From Spirochaetales bacterium (lineage in GTDB: Bacteria > Spirochaetota > Spirochaetia > DSM-27196 > SLST01), in the NCBI GenBank assembly GCA_030642995.1, contig DAOWMR010000174.1, forward strand, positions 1 to 6,239: a stretch of 6,239 nucleotides of DNA, given 5' to 3'. Made by a program: the position numbers and the translations under genes. The notes beneath the pieces are model-generated. The model worked only from the letters and a program-made list of their open reading frames with translations. It made no database searches and was not told the DNA's origin. Shown one piece after another: positions 1-5,929 of the stretch. Each line of letters begins with the position of its first letter. Position 1 is the first letter of the stretch.

Positions 1-76
1 CCGGCCAATTGCCCCGTCGCCGCACCCTCAAGATGCCACAGGCAATCGGTTGGACCTTCAACAACCGCTCCTCAGG
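1..76. other. Unassigned left edge next to the lspA break
   Basis: If lspA were intact, its C-terminal half would lie here on the minus strand. None of the three minus-strand frames gives the hydrophobic helices or the late aspartate motifs expected of LspA. Two plus-strand frames are open from the window edge and stop at 84-86 and 88-90, so the tail of a converging plus-strand gene is possible, but neither peptide is recognisable. A 6-base inverted repeat (CGGTTG at 47-52, CAACCG at 62-67) has no T-run on either side and is not a convincing terminator. Confidence 0.3.
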
Positions 77-301
77 TCATTTGTGAGATAAGCGGGCTAA
101 CTCGGGCCAGGACCAGCCAATGCTGAACGCGACGCCGAGATTCTGAGTGCGGATGAAAGTGACGAATTCCCCAATAACGGACACCGAGTCCCTGGTCAGC
201 CGATACGGTTCAATGAACCTGAGGACGAGCGCCTTGGAGATCTGGTCGGCAGTGACAACCGCAGCCGTCAGGATAAAGGGGAGGAACCGGCGACGTTCCA
301 C
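77..301 (-). pseudogene. lspA: Signal peptidase II (LspA), N-terminal fragment
   Basis: LspA is the inner-membrane aspartyl protease that removes signal peptides from diacylglyceryl-modified prolipoproteins. The 74 codons here match its first half: a basic N-terminus (RRR at 3-5), a first helix (about 7-30) carrying the D-x-x-x-K pattern (D19, K23), and the N-x-G-x-A-F-S block (N54, G56, A58-S60). A TGA at 77-79 then ends the frame. Family members are usually about 150-170 residues, and the two catalytic aspartates lie in the missing C-terminal half, so this product should be inactive. The start is GTG at 301-299, immediately after the nfnB stop, with a GGAGG-type ribosome site (minus strand of 307-311) five bases upstream inside nfnB. 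The family call is fairly secure. Whether the break is genomic or an assembly join is unknown. Confidence 0.75.
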
Positions 302-1846
302 CTACGCCTCCGTCACCGGATCCGCTTCGCCGCGCAGCATGCGGTTGATACTTGCCGCGGCCTTGCGTCCTTCACCCATCGCCAGGATCACCGTTGCTGC
401 CCCAAGCACGATGTCGCCGCCGGCGTAGACCTTGTCCATGCTCGTCTTGCCGAACTCATCGGTGAGGATATTGCCCCACTTGTTGGCTTTCAGCTCCGGC
501 GTCGTTCGAGTGATCAACGGATTGCTGTCATTGCCGATTGCGACGATGACGGTGTCCAGATCGATGACGGATTCGCTTCCGGGGATGGGTACGGGCCGGC
601 GGCGGCCGGAGTCGTCCGGCTCCCCGAGCTCGTAGTCCAGTACCTCTATCCCGATTACCGTCTGGTTCTCGTCGCCGAGTATCCGTGTCGGGCTCTTCAG
701 GAGGAGGAACTCTACGCCTTCTTCCTCGGCATGCCCAACCTCTTCGGCCCGGGCCGGCATCTCCACGCGGCTGCGCCGGTAGATGATGGAGACCTTCTTT
801 GAGCCGATCCGAATGGCGGTGCGCGCCGCGTCCATCGCGACGTTCCCGCCACCAAAGACCGCTACGCGCTCAGGGATGGGCATTGGCGTATCGGAGCGGT
901 CTCGGTCGTATGCTTTCATGAGATTGCTGCGCGTGAGGAACTCGTTGGCGCTGAACACGCCCACGAAGTTCTCGCCGTCTATGTGCATGAATCGTGGAAG
1001 GCCGGCGCCGGTGCCTATGAAAACGGCGTCATAGCCGTCCTTCTCAATGAGATCTTTCAGTTTTCGGGTCCGGCCAACGAGGAAGTTTGTATGGATTTCC
1101 ACGCCCATCTCTTCGAGGGTGTGCAGTTCGTCCTCAACGATCTTCTTGGGGAGGCGGAACTCAGGAATGCCGTAGACCATAACGCCGCCGGGTTTGTGGA
1201 AGGCCTCGAAGATTGTGACTTCGTGACCCTCGCGCCGAACGTCCGCAGCCACGGTGATGCCCGCCGGACCACTGCCGACAACGGCAACCTTTTTGCCTGT
1301 AGCCGGCTTCACCTCGGGGACGGTACGTGATACCGAACCCTTCAGCGGCGTCGCGCCGGAAGCATCGATTGCTGCGCCCCGGTCGGCGGCGAATCGCTCG
1401 AGCCTTCCAATCGATACACTCTTGAAAATGTCTTTGAGCGACTTGCCGACGGTGCAGTACTCCTGGCACTGGTTCTCCTGGGGGCAGACCCGGCCACAGA
1501 TGGACGGCAGGAGACTCGCCTCCCTGATCACTGAGAGGGAGGCGGCGTAGTCGCCCTCGGCGATGTGACCAATGAACCGGGGAATATCAATCCGGACGGG
1601 ACAGCCTTCGACGCACGGCGCATTCTTGCACTGGAGGCATCGTTCTGCTTCAACGCGGGCCTGTTCTTCGAAGTAGCCGTGGGTGACCTCGTGCATGTTT
1701 CCAGCGCGAACGATCGGGTCCTGGGCGGGCATCTCCTGCTGCGGGAGTGCTAATCGGTCCCTGGCTCGAATTTTCTCCAGGCCCCTGAACTCTGCAAGAG
1801 CGGCCTGCGCTTCAGATCGCAGTTCCGCCGGGCTCTTGTGGCTCAT
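302..1846 (-). CDS. nfnB: NfnB, large subunit of electron-bifurcating ferredoxin:NADP+ oxidoreductase
   Basis: This 514-residue protein has the layout of NfnB/SudA, a family also often named glutamate synthase small subunit (GltA/GltD-like). The N-terminal iron-sulfur domain carries eight cysteines in two clusters (C70, C73, C78, C82 and C117, C121, C127, C131), suited to two [4Fe-4S] centres. A first Rossmann motif GSGPAG (191-196) should bind FAD. A second, GGGNVA (332-337) followed by YRRSR (356-360), should bind NADPH. The C-terminal VYAGGD block (473-478) closes the flavin site. With NfnA it reversibly couples NADH and reduced ferredoxin to formation of two NADPH in the cytoplasm. The ATG overlaps the nfnA stop by four bases (ATGA, 1843-1846), and AAGGA lies six bases upstream, so translational coupling is likely. 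A true glutamate synthase small subunit is less likely because the partner gene is nfnA and no large subunit gene is present. Length looks complete. Confidence 0.93.
   Translation of the reverse strand: MSHKSPAELRSEAQAALAEFRGLEKIRARDRLALPQQEMPAQDPIVRAGNMHEVTHGYFEEQARVEAERCLQCKNAPCVEGCPVRIDIPRFIGHIAEGDYAASLSVIREASLLPSICGRVCPQENQCQEYCTVGKSLKDIFKSVSIGRLERFAADRGAAIDASGATPLKGSVSRTVPEVKPATGKKVAVVGSGPAGITVAADVRREGHEVTIFEAFHKPGGVMVYGIPEFRLPKKIVEDELHTLEEMGVEIHTNFLVGRTRKLKDLIEKDGYDAVFIGTGAGLPRFMHIDGENFVGVFSANEFLTRSNLMKAYDRDRSDTPMPIPERVAVFGGGNVAMDAARTAIRIGSKKVSIIYRRSRVEMPARAEEVGHAEEEGVEFLLLKSPTRILGDENQTVIGIEVLDYELGEPDDSGRRRPVPIPGSESVIDLDTVIVAIGNDSNPLITRTTPELKANKWGNILTDEFGKTSMDKVYAGGDIVLGAATVILAMGEGRKAAASINRMLRGEADPVTEA
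1843..1846 (-). promoter_or_regulatory. ATGA stop/start overlap coupling nfnA and nfnB
   Basis: The nfnA stop TGA (1845-1843) and the nfnB start ATG (1846-1844) share the four bases ATGA. The nfnB ribosome site AAGGA (minus strand of 1853-1857) lies within the end of nfnA. This supports one transcript and balanced synthesis of two subunits of one complex. Confidence 0.85.
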
Positions 1847-2718
1847 GCTTGTTCCTTCTCGGGCAGCTTGTCCGCAAGCCTGTCCGCTTCCGCATCCAGC
1901 TTGCAGAGATGACGCGCTTTGTCCTCCTGCGGTTTGTAGCTCTGAAGTCGGCGCATCATGTTGTCAAAATCAACCTGGTGACCGTCAAACTCGGGGCCGT
2001 CCACGCAGACGAACTTGGTCTCCCCTGCAACAGTCACGCGACATCCGCCACACATGCCGGTGCCGTCCACCATGATCGTGTTGAGGCTGACCACCGTGTG
2101 TACACCGTACGGGCGGGTTGTTTCGGCGGCAAACTTCATCATGATGGGCGGGCCGATTGCCACCGCAATGTCGGGTTTATCGTCGCTCTCGCACAGTTCC
2201 TTCAGCGGTTCGGTCACCAGTGCCTTCCGGCCGTAGCTCCCGTCGTCCGTGACGATGATGAGCTGGTCGGCGATCGCACGCATATCATCTTCGAGAATTA
2301 CCAGGTCCCTGGACCGCGCTCCGATGATCACCGTGAGTTTGTTGCCCGCCTCTTTCAAAGCCTTCGCGATAGGGTACATCGGCGCTACGCCGATACCGCC
2401 GCCGACGCACACCGCATGACCGAAATTCTCAATATGGGTCGGATGACCGAGGGGACCGAGAACCGCCGCGATTTCTTCGCCTTCCTCAAGCTCCGCCAGC
2501 TTGATGGTGGTCTTACCGACCGTCTGGAAGATGATCCGGATCCACCCTTCTTCGGCATTCGCGTCCGATATGGTCAGCGGAATCCGCTCACCGTAGTCGG
2601 TATCCACCTGGAGGATGATGAACTGCCCCGGGCTCCTCGCCTCGGCGATGAGCGGCGCGGTGACCCGCATCATGTAGACCTGTTCCGAGAGCTGTTTCTT
2701 TTCGATAATCATGTGCAT
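1843..2718 (-). CDS. nfnA: NfnA, small subunit of electron-bifurcating ferredoxin:NADP+ oxidoreductase
   Basis: This 291-residue protein belongs to the ferredoxin-NADP reductase / dihydroorotate dehydrogenase electron-transfer subunit family. RIPLTIS (45-51) is the FAD-binding R-x-P-L-T/S-x-S-type motif. GGGIGVAPMYP (106-116) is the NAD(H)-binding loop. The C-terminal cysteines C223, C226 and C238 fit a [2Fe-2S] site. Characterised NfnA uses an aspartate as fourth ligand; D218 is nearby, but I cannot align it with certainty. NfnA takes electrons from NADH and passes them to NfnB. I chose the ATG at 2718 because GAGGA (minus strand of 2725-2729) sits six bases upstream; a TTG eight codons earlier is also open, and a second ATG lies two codons later. 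The next gene nfnB overlaps its stop, and nothing lies upstream on this strand within the 146-base gap, so nfnA is probably the first gene of the operon. PyrK is an alternative family name, but no pyrD is present. Confidence 0.92.
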   Translation of the reverse strand: MHMIIEKKQLSEQVYMMRVTAPLIAEARSPGQFIILQVDTDYGERIPLTISDANAEEGWIRIIFQTVGKTTIKLAELEEGEEIAAVLGPLGHPTHIENFGHAVCVGGGIGVAPMYPIAKALKEAGNKLTVIIGARSRDLVILEDDMRAIADQLIIVTDDGSYGRKALVTEPLKELCESDDKPDIAVAIGPPIMMKFAAETTRPYGVHTVVSLNTIMVDGTGMCGGCRVTVAGETKFVCVDGPEFDGHQVDFDNMMRRLQSYKPQEDKARHLCKLDAEADRLADKLPEKEQA

Positions 2719-2747
2719 GCAACGTCCTCGCAAGGGGTCCAAATCGA

Positions 2748-2781
2748 TTGTCTGTTATATGCTCAAAAATATATCTGACAG
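2748..2781. promoter_or_regulatory. Candidate overlapping divergent promoters between nfnA and the exported-protein gene
   Basis: The AT-rich core of the 146-base divergent gap (2719-2864) holds sigma70-like hexamers on both strands. Minus strand: CTGTCA (2781-2776), 16-base spacer, TATAAC (2759-2754), giving a start near 2747, about 30 bases before the nfnA ATG. Plus strand: TTGTCT (2748-2753), 16-base spacer, TATATC (2770-2775), giving an untranslated leader of about 80 bases. Each hexamer matches consensus at only four or five of six positions. If both are real they overlap and would compete for polymerase. No operator-like palindrome was noticed. Confidence 0.3.
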
Positions 2782-2864
2782 GTCCGGTGGAGTAAAGGCG
2801 GCGCATGTGCGTTTGCCGTGGGGACGTTGCAGGACTTCGCGGTCCAGCTTACACTGAAGGTGTC

Positions 2865-3503
2865 ATGGACAATCATCACCAATTCCGACGGGCTGCAGTT
2901 GTTATTGCTTTTCTCCTGCTCTTTACCGGGGCAGTTGTCGCGGAAGATCTCGCACCGCCGTACGAGACTTTCCCGGAAGCCCTTGGCGGGTCGTTCGGTC
3001 CCATTTCCGGGAGTGGGCTCCACTATCACAAGTGGATTGGCCGGAACGCCTTCCAGGTGACCGGCGGCATCATCTACGTTCCGTTTGACCCGACCGATTA
3101 CTACTACTATGACCTCTATGAGTCCACGCTGGACTACACCATTGGCGGCGAGTTCCAGCGCCGGGTCTACGGTGAGGCGTTCACCAATTGGCTTGCGGGT
3201 TCCCTCTATGTGTTCGCCGGCGGTCGGCATCGCGGCTACATCCCGATCAACTTGGTGGTCGACGGTTACGTCGTGCCTGCCTCCGACCCTGAGGAATGGG
3301 TAGAACCTGTGTACGCCGTCGGCACGTTCCAGGCTGACGTGACAATCGGGGCCGGGATCGGGGTTGAACTCATCCTCTTCCGACATTTCTCCATACCAAT
3401 CGAGTTCGGGTACGGTGGAACATGGATTATGACTGAGACCGATCTCACTGAAGCATTTCTGGTGAACGTATACGGGCAGTCCGGTCTGCGTTACCGGTAC
3501 TGA
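2865..3503 (+). CDS. Exported protein, probable outer-membrane beta-barrel, function unknown
   Basis: The 212-residue product begins with a signal peptide: RR at 8-9, a hydrophobic core at about 10-25, and a probable cleavage after A26 (V-V-A before E-D). The mature part alternates short hydrophobic/aromatic stretches with Gly- and Tyr-rich turns, has no cytoplasmic-type helix, and ends in an aromatic residue (R-Y-R-Y), a pattern typical of outer-membrane barrels. It includes a run of four tyrosines at about residues 78-81. A lipoprotein is unlikely because no cysteine follows the signal core. I prefer ATG 2865 to an upstream in-frame ATG at 2805, because GAAGG (2856-2860) lies four bases before it and the signal peptide then starts at the right distance. 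It is transcribed away from nfnA and is followed 13 bases later by a small gene. I do not recognise a named family; spirochaetes often encode such proteins. Confidence 0.75.
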   Translation: MDNHHQFRRAAVVIAFLLLFTGAVVAEDLAPPYETFPEALGGSFGPISGSGLHYHKWIGRNAFQVTGGIIYVPFDPTDYYYYDLYESTLDYTIGGEFQRRVYGEAFTNWLAGSLYVFAGGRHRGYIPINLVVDGYVVPASDPEEWVEPVYAVGTFQADVTIGAGIGVELILFRHFSIPIEFGYGGTWIMTETDLTEAFLVNVYGQSGLRYRY

Positions 3504-3516
3504 GACAGGAGTAGCC

Positions 3517-3753
3517 ATGGCTGAAATGGAGTACAGCGGGTACCGGATAGTTGCTAACGTCCGCCCGGCAGAGGGCGCTCACGACGGCGAGTGGGTTTTT
3601 GACGCCGCCACTCTCTATGACGCAAACGGAGACAAAGTAGAACTTGCGGCGCCTGTCGCTACCGAGGTTCAGTACTTCGAGAGTGAGGAGGCGGCGGCCA
3701 AAGTCTGCTTATCACAGGCCAAGGCCGTGATCGTTGCCGGTGATGTCGGGTAA
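3517..3753 (+). CDS. Small soluble protein of unknown function (78 aa)
   Basis: The ATG has a good ribosome site, AGGAG at 3507-3511, five bases upstream, and lies 13 bases after the stop of the exported-protein gene, so the two are probably one transcript. The product has no signal peptide or membrane helix. It reads as beta strands (about 9-16, 25-34, 40-43, 48-54) followed by a helix (about 55-72), with conserved-looking aromatics Y6, Y9, W26, F28, Y34, Y53 and F54, and a single cysteine C64. The composition is acidic. That order suggests a small compact beta-sheet-plus-helix domain. I do not recognise the family. Pairing with an envelope protein may be meaningful or only positional. Confidence 0.7.
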   Translation: MAEMEYSGYRIVANVRPAEGAHDGEWVFDAATLYDANGDKVELAAPVATEVQYFESEEAAAKVCLSQAKAVIVAGDVG

Positions 3754-3774
3754 GTAGGTCACGGTCATTATCTT

Positions 3775-3837
3775 ATGAACAATCCCACCACCTCTCAGTT
3801 CGTGGACTATACAACCAATGTGACAAAGGCAGTGTAA
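3775..3837 (+). other. Short open frame ending in a TAATG overlap with the ABC gene
   Basis: A 20-codon frame begins with ATG 3775 and ends with TAA at 3835-3837, sharing one base with the ATG of the downstream ABC gene. No ribosome site precedes ATG 3775. The same frame is open back to the stop of the previous small gene. It could be a leader peptide, the tail of a deleted gene, or chance. Related exporters are often preceded by a MarR-type regulator, but this peptide is too short to assign. Apart from this, I see nothing in the 83-base gap. Confidence 0.2.
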
Positions 3838-4523
3838 TGCGACGACTGACCAGATACATCAAACCATACATTCCGCTGCTACTCCTTGCGATTGCCCTGC
3901 TCTTTGTGCAGGCAAATGCGAAACTCGCTCTGCCGGACTACATGTCCCGGATCGTGAACACCGGCATTCAGCAGGGAGGGGTTAAAGACGCGGTTCCCGA
4001 GGCGGTCAGACAGAGCCGGATGGACAAGCTGTTGCTTACCATGAGCGCCGCTGAGGCGGATCAGGTGCTCGCCGCCTACACGCTGATCGATGAAGATTCC
4101 AGTGAGCGCGATCGCTACGTCAAACGCTATCCTGCAGCGGAGCACGAATCGATATACGTCCGGACTACTGACGATGCCGGCGAGATTGAGGAACTCAATC
4201 CGATCACGGGGAAGGCGTTCCTGGCGGTTATCGGAATGCCGAGCGCGTCGGTCAACCCGGAGATGCTCATCCTCGATGAGGCCACAAGCTCAGTGGATAC
4301 CCTGACCGAGATCCTCATCCAGCGAGCGATGGATTCGCTCATGAAGGGACGCACCAGCTTCATCATCGCGCATCGTCTCTCCACCGTTCGTAATGCCGAC
4401 CTGATCCTGGTGATGAAGGACGGTGGTATCGTGGAGCAGGGCGCGCACGATGACCTGCTTCAGAGGGGCGGTTTCTACTCCGAGCTCTACAACAGTCAGT
4501 TTGATGTGACGGACGCGGGGTAG
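3837..4523 (+). pseudogene. ABC exporter (fused permease-ATPase) with a large in-frame internal deletion
   Basis: The 228-codon frame joins two ends of an ABC multidrug-type half transporter. Residues 1-134 are the N-terminus: basic start, first membrane helix (about 11-27), the ALPDYMS and NTGIQQGG blocks, and the long hydrophilic loop typical of one Firmicutes/spirochaete exporter subgroup, ending in a G-K-A-F-L-A segment. From about residue 140 the sequence is the end of the nucleotide-binding domain: Walker B LILDE (144-148), D-loop SSVD (151-154), H-loop histidine H169, then the usual C-terminal tail. Missing are the other five membrane helices, Walker A, the Q-loop and the LSGGQ signature. 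Full members are roughly 580-750 residues, so several hundred codons are gone without loss of frame. The product cannot bind ATP normally or transport. AAAGG (3825-3829) sits seven bases before the ATG, so a peptide may still be made. The join is near 4236-4256. Confidence 0.85.
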
Positions 4524-4573
4524 GGTGTCAATTCCGAGCCGGCCACGTACCACAAGCTTCAGCTCAAAGAAAA

Positions 4574-4597
4574 GGCCGGTCCCTCACGGAACCGGCC
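4574..4597. terminator. Bidirectional intrinsic terminator between convergent genes
   Basis: GGCCGGT (4574-4580) pairs exactly with ACCGGCC (4591-4597); two further C-G pairs can extend the stem beyond a bulged A. On the minus strand the hairpin is followed by TTTTCTTT, a classic termination tract, 45 bases after the stop of the membrane-protein gene. On the plus strand the trailing sequence is weaker (CAATTT), but it is placed about 50 bases after the ABC stop. Confidence 0.8.
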
Positions 4598-4641
4598 CAA
4601 TTTCTCGACTATCGTCGTAACTTGATTTCTCGCCGTATTGG

Positions 4642-5290
4642 CTACTCTTCTGCCTTGTCCACCAGATGATTCTTGAAGAACGGGATCAGCATCAGCGGAC
4701 CGGCCTGTCGCAGAATGGACACGGTGGGATCAAGGATCGCTGCGCCGGGATCTTTCATGACCACACGCAAGGCGTGGGGGAAGAAGATGAAGGCCTGGGA
4801 TGCGATCATTCCCAGCAGAGTGAAGACGAAGAAGAGAGCAACCTTGGTCTTCCCATCATTCTTCTTCAGGAAGAGCATAGCCAGGAACGCCGCAAAACTC
4901 AGGAAAAAGGTAATGTAAGCGGGGGGGCTCCTTGAGGTTTTCAAGCCAGCCGAGTCCGATGTAGGCGTTGGCAACAGCAGGTATCGCCAGAAGGACCATT
5001 GCCGGCGGCCAGCTCCACTTCTTGCTCAGAAAGAGCGCATAGGAAATGATGATGAGTGCCGGACCGGCGGTAATTTCAAAACCGCTGTAGATTGCCCCAG
5101 CGTAGAGTCGACTCAACGGACCGGTACTAAACGATGTGGCTTGCTTCGACTTGGCAAGAATGAGTTTGTCCATGGTGGATCCCATGAACCCCGGGGCGAT
5201 AAGAACCAAGTAGAGTCCCATAAGCAAGGCGATTGCCGCCATGATGCCAAGTACCGTGCGATTTGATTCCTTCAGTGGAGAGGACGCCAA
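4642..5290 (-). pseudogene. Polytopic membrane protein of unknown function, frameshifted at a C7 run
   Basis: Two overlapping minus-strand frames join into one 215-residue protein if a single base is removed from the run of seven G at 4921-4927 (C on the coding strand). With six C the reading passes cleanly from L-K-E-P-P into A-Y-I-T-F-F. The joined protein has about five membrane helices (near 13-35, 63-87, 92-111, 121-139 and 146-167), perhaps a sixth weak one near 190-200, with lysine-rich loops between them and a charged C-terminus. No family motif is recognised. The start is uncertain: TTG 5290 lies two codons after an in-frame stop and has no clear ribosome site, while an ATG 16 codons inside would cut into the first helix. 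As given, translation would end about 22 codons past the run. A sequencing error, a decayed gene or slippage at the run are all possible. It ends before a strong terminator. Confidence 0.7.
4921..4927 (-). repeat. Seven-base homopolymer at the frameshift
   Basis: Seven G on the plus strand, read as CCCCCCC on the coding strand of the membrane-protein gene, lie exactly where the two frames meet. One base fewer restores a single 215-residue frame. Runs of this length can slip during replication or be miscounted by some sequencers. Confidence 0.8.
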
Positions 5291-5728
5291 CCCAATTCAA
5301 TCGTCATGGTCTCGGGCACGGCGCAGGACTCCTGCCGGAATGTTCTGGTATTCTCCGGCTCCGATCTCTACTGCGCCGCCTACGATCATCGGTCCGAGCC
5401 GGCTTTGCCGCTTGTACTTGAACACACGGGCGCCGATTGGGTCCCCGTCGGAGAACCGCTTGCGGTAGGCGAGGCGTATGTGGTCGATACGGGCCTCAGC
5501 CAGAGCGGAGGACCCCTTGTTCTCGTCAAGGACTACGACGCGTACGGGGAGCTCTCTGCATATCGGTTGAGCGACGAAGCGTGGCAAGTGCTCGGCATAC
5601 CCGGATTCTCATTCGGCGACATGCCGGGAGAAGCGGCGCTCCTCTCAGCCTCGGACGGGTATCTCTACGTTGCCTACACTGCTCTCGGCCATGATCGGCG
5701 TGTCTCAATTATGAGGTATCCGCTGTAA
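5291..5728 (+). pseudogene. C-terminal fragment of a beta-propeller-type surface protein
   Basis: The plus frame is open from 5267, and protein-like sequence begins at about 5300; the first ATG is 5306, without a ribosome site or signal peptide. From there, about 140 residues carry two and a half copies of a roughly 48-residue repeat. Each copy ends with a tryptophan start of the next blade (A-D-W-x-P-V-G; E-A-W-x-V-L-G), then G-x-S/A-x-G, a hydrophobic strand, S-G/D-G, L-x-V/Y-V-A/K-Y/D, and a closing S/A-x-x-R-Y/L strand. This W-x-x-V-G / Y-V-A-Y layout is typical of extracellular beta-propeller lipoproteins in spirochaetes and other bacteria. A propeller needs at least four blades, so most of the gene is missing upstream, where an unrelated minus-strand gene begins. 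The 3' end looks natural (TAA 5726-5728). It overlaps the next minus-strand fragment by 20 bases. Confidence 0.6.
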
Positions 5729-5876
5729 TCAGTTTCTGAGTGCCCGGCAAGAACAGAATGACCACCAGAATGGTGCTGATGATTGGGGCAGGCAAGAACA
5801 TAGAAAAGCACCCGACTGCAATTGCCCATGACTTCTGCTTGATCGCGGCAAAGATAAAATCAATGAAGAAAGGCAG
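5709..5876 (-). pseudogene. C-terminal 55 codons of an unidentified membrane protein
   Basis: This frame has no suitable start codon. Read on the minus strand from 5876 to a TAA at 5711-5709, it encodes a short hydrophobic stretch (P-F-F-I-D-F-I-F-A-A-I), a lysine/serine/tryptophan turn (K-Q-K-S-W), then a long hydrophobic helix ending in F-L-P-G-T-Q-K and a short polar tail. That alternation looks like real coding sequence, whereas the other frames here are basic and serine-rich. A stop (TGA 5879-5877) directly precedes it and no upstream helix follows in another frame, so the N-terminal part is absent. The tail-to-tail overlap of 20 bases with the plus-strand propeller gene suggests these two 3' ends are genuine neighbours. 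The family is not recognised. Confidence 0.5.
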
Positions 5877-5929
5877 TCAATTGTGTCAGCAATTCTGTGG
5901 GCTGCCCGCATCACGCCCGGGCCCAATGA
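5877..5929. other. Short non-coding gap between the Uma2 gene and the membrane-protein fragment
   Basis: These 53 bases separate the Uma2 stop from the membrane-protein fragment. No hairpin with a T-run, no ribosome site and no repeat was seen. If the membrane-protein fragment lost its N-terminal part by deletion, the breakpoint should lie here. Confidence 0.4.

Noticed and set aside
47..67. Inverted repeat CGGTTG/CAACCG as a terminator or integron attC site
   Set aside because: There is no T-run on either strand. One GTTRRRY-like heptamer (49-55) is present, but no partner site lies at attC distance within the window.
983..1330. Plus-strand frame of 115 codons inside nfnB
   Set aside because: It lies antisense to the conserved FAD-binding part of nfnB; no start signal and no motif.
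302..1846. Annotation as glutamate synthase small subunit (GltD)
   Set aside because: Homology to GltD is real, but the adjacent nfnA with ATGA coupling and absence of a glutamate synthase large subunit favour the NfnAB complex.
1849..2778. Plus-strand open frame of 309 codons antisense to nfnA
   Set aside because: It mirrors nfnA almost end to end, has no ribosome site and its protein shows no recognisable motif, whereas nfnA carries clear cofactor motifs. It is a codon-bias shadow.
3103..3111. Tandem TAC codons encoding four tyrosines (with TAT) as a microsatellite
   Set aside because: Only three to four repeat units inside a coding region; consistent with ordinary composition of a tyrosine-rich barrel loop.
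2763..3518. Minus-strand open frame of 251 codons antisense to the exported-protein gene
   Set aside because: The opposite strand encodes a signal peptide, a good ribosome site and barrel-like composition. This frame crosses the divergent promoter gap and lacks such features.
3725..3764. Inverted repeat (CCGTGATC / GGTCACGG) across the stop of the 78-residue gene
   Set aside because: It has one wobble pair and a 24-base loop, with no T-run after it; too weak to call a terminator.
5297..5587. Minus-strand frame of 96 codons opposite the propeller fragment
   Set aside because: The plus strand shows regular repeats with conserved W, G and Y positions, so the minus frame is taken as its shadow.
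5729..5926. Minus-strand frame of 65 codons with an ATG start
   Set aside because: Its product is rich in Ser, Arg and Cys without pattern, while the neighbouring minus frame (5709-5876) reads as coherent membrane helices.
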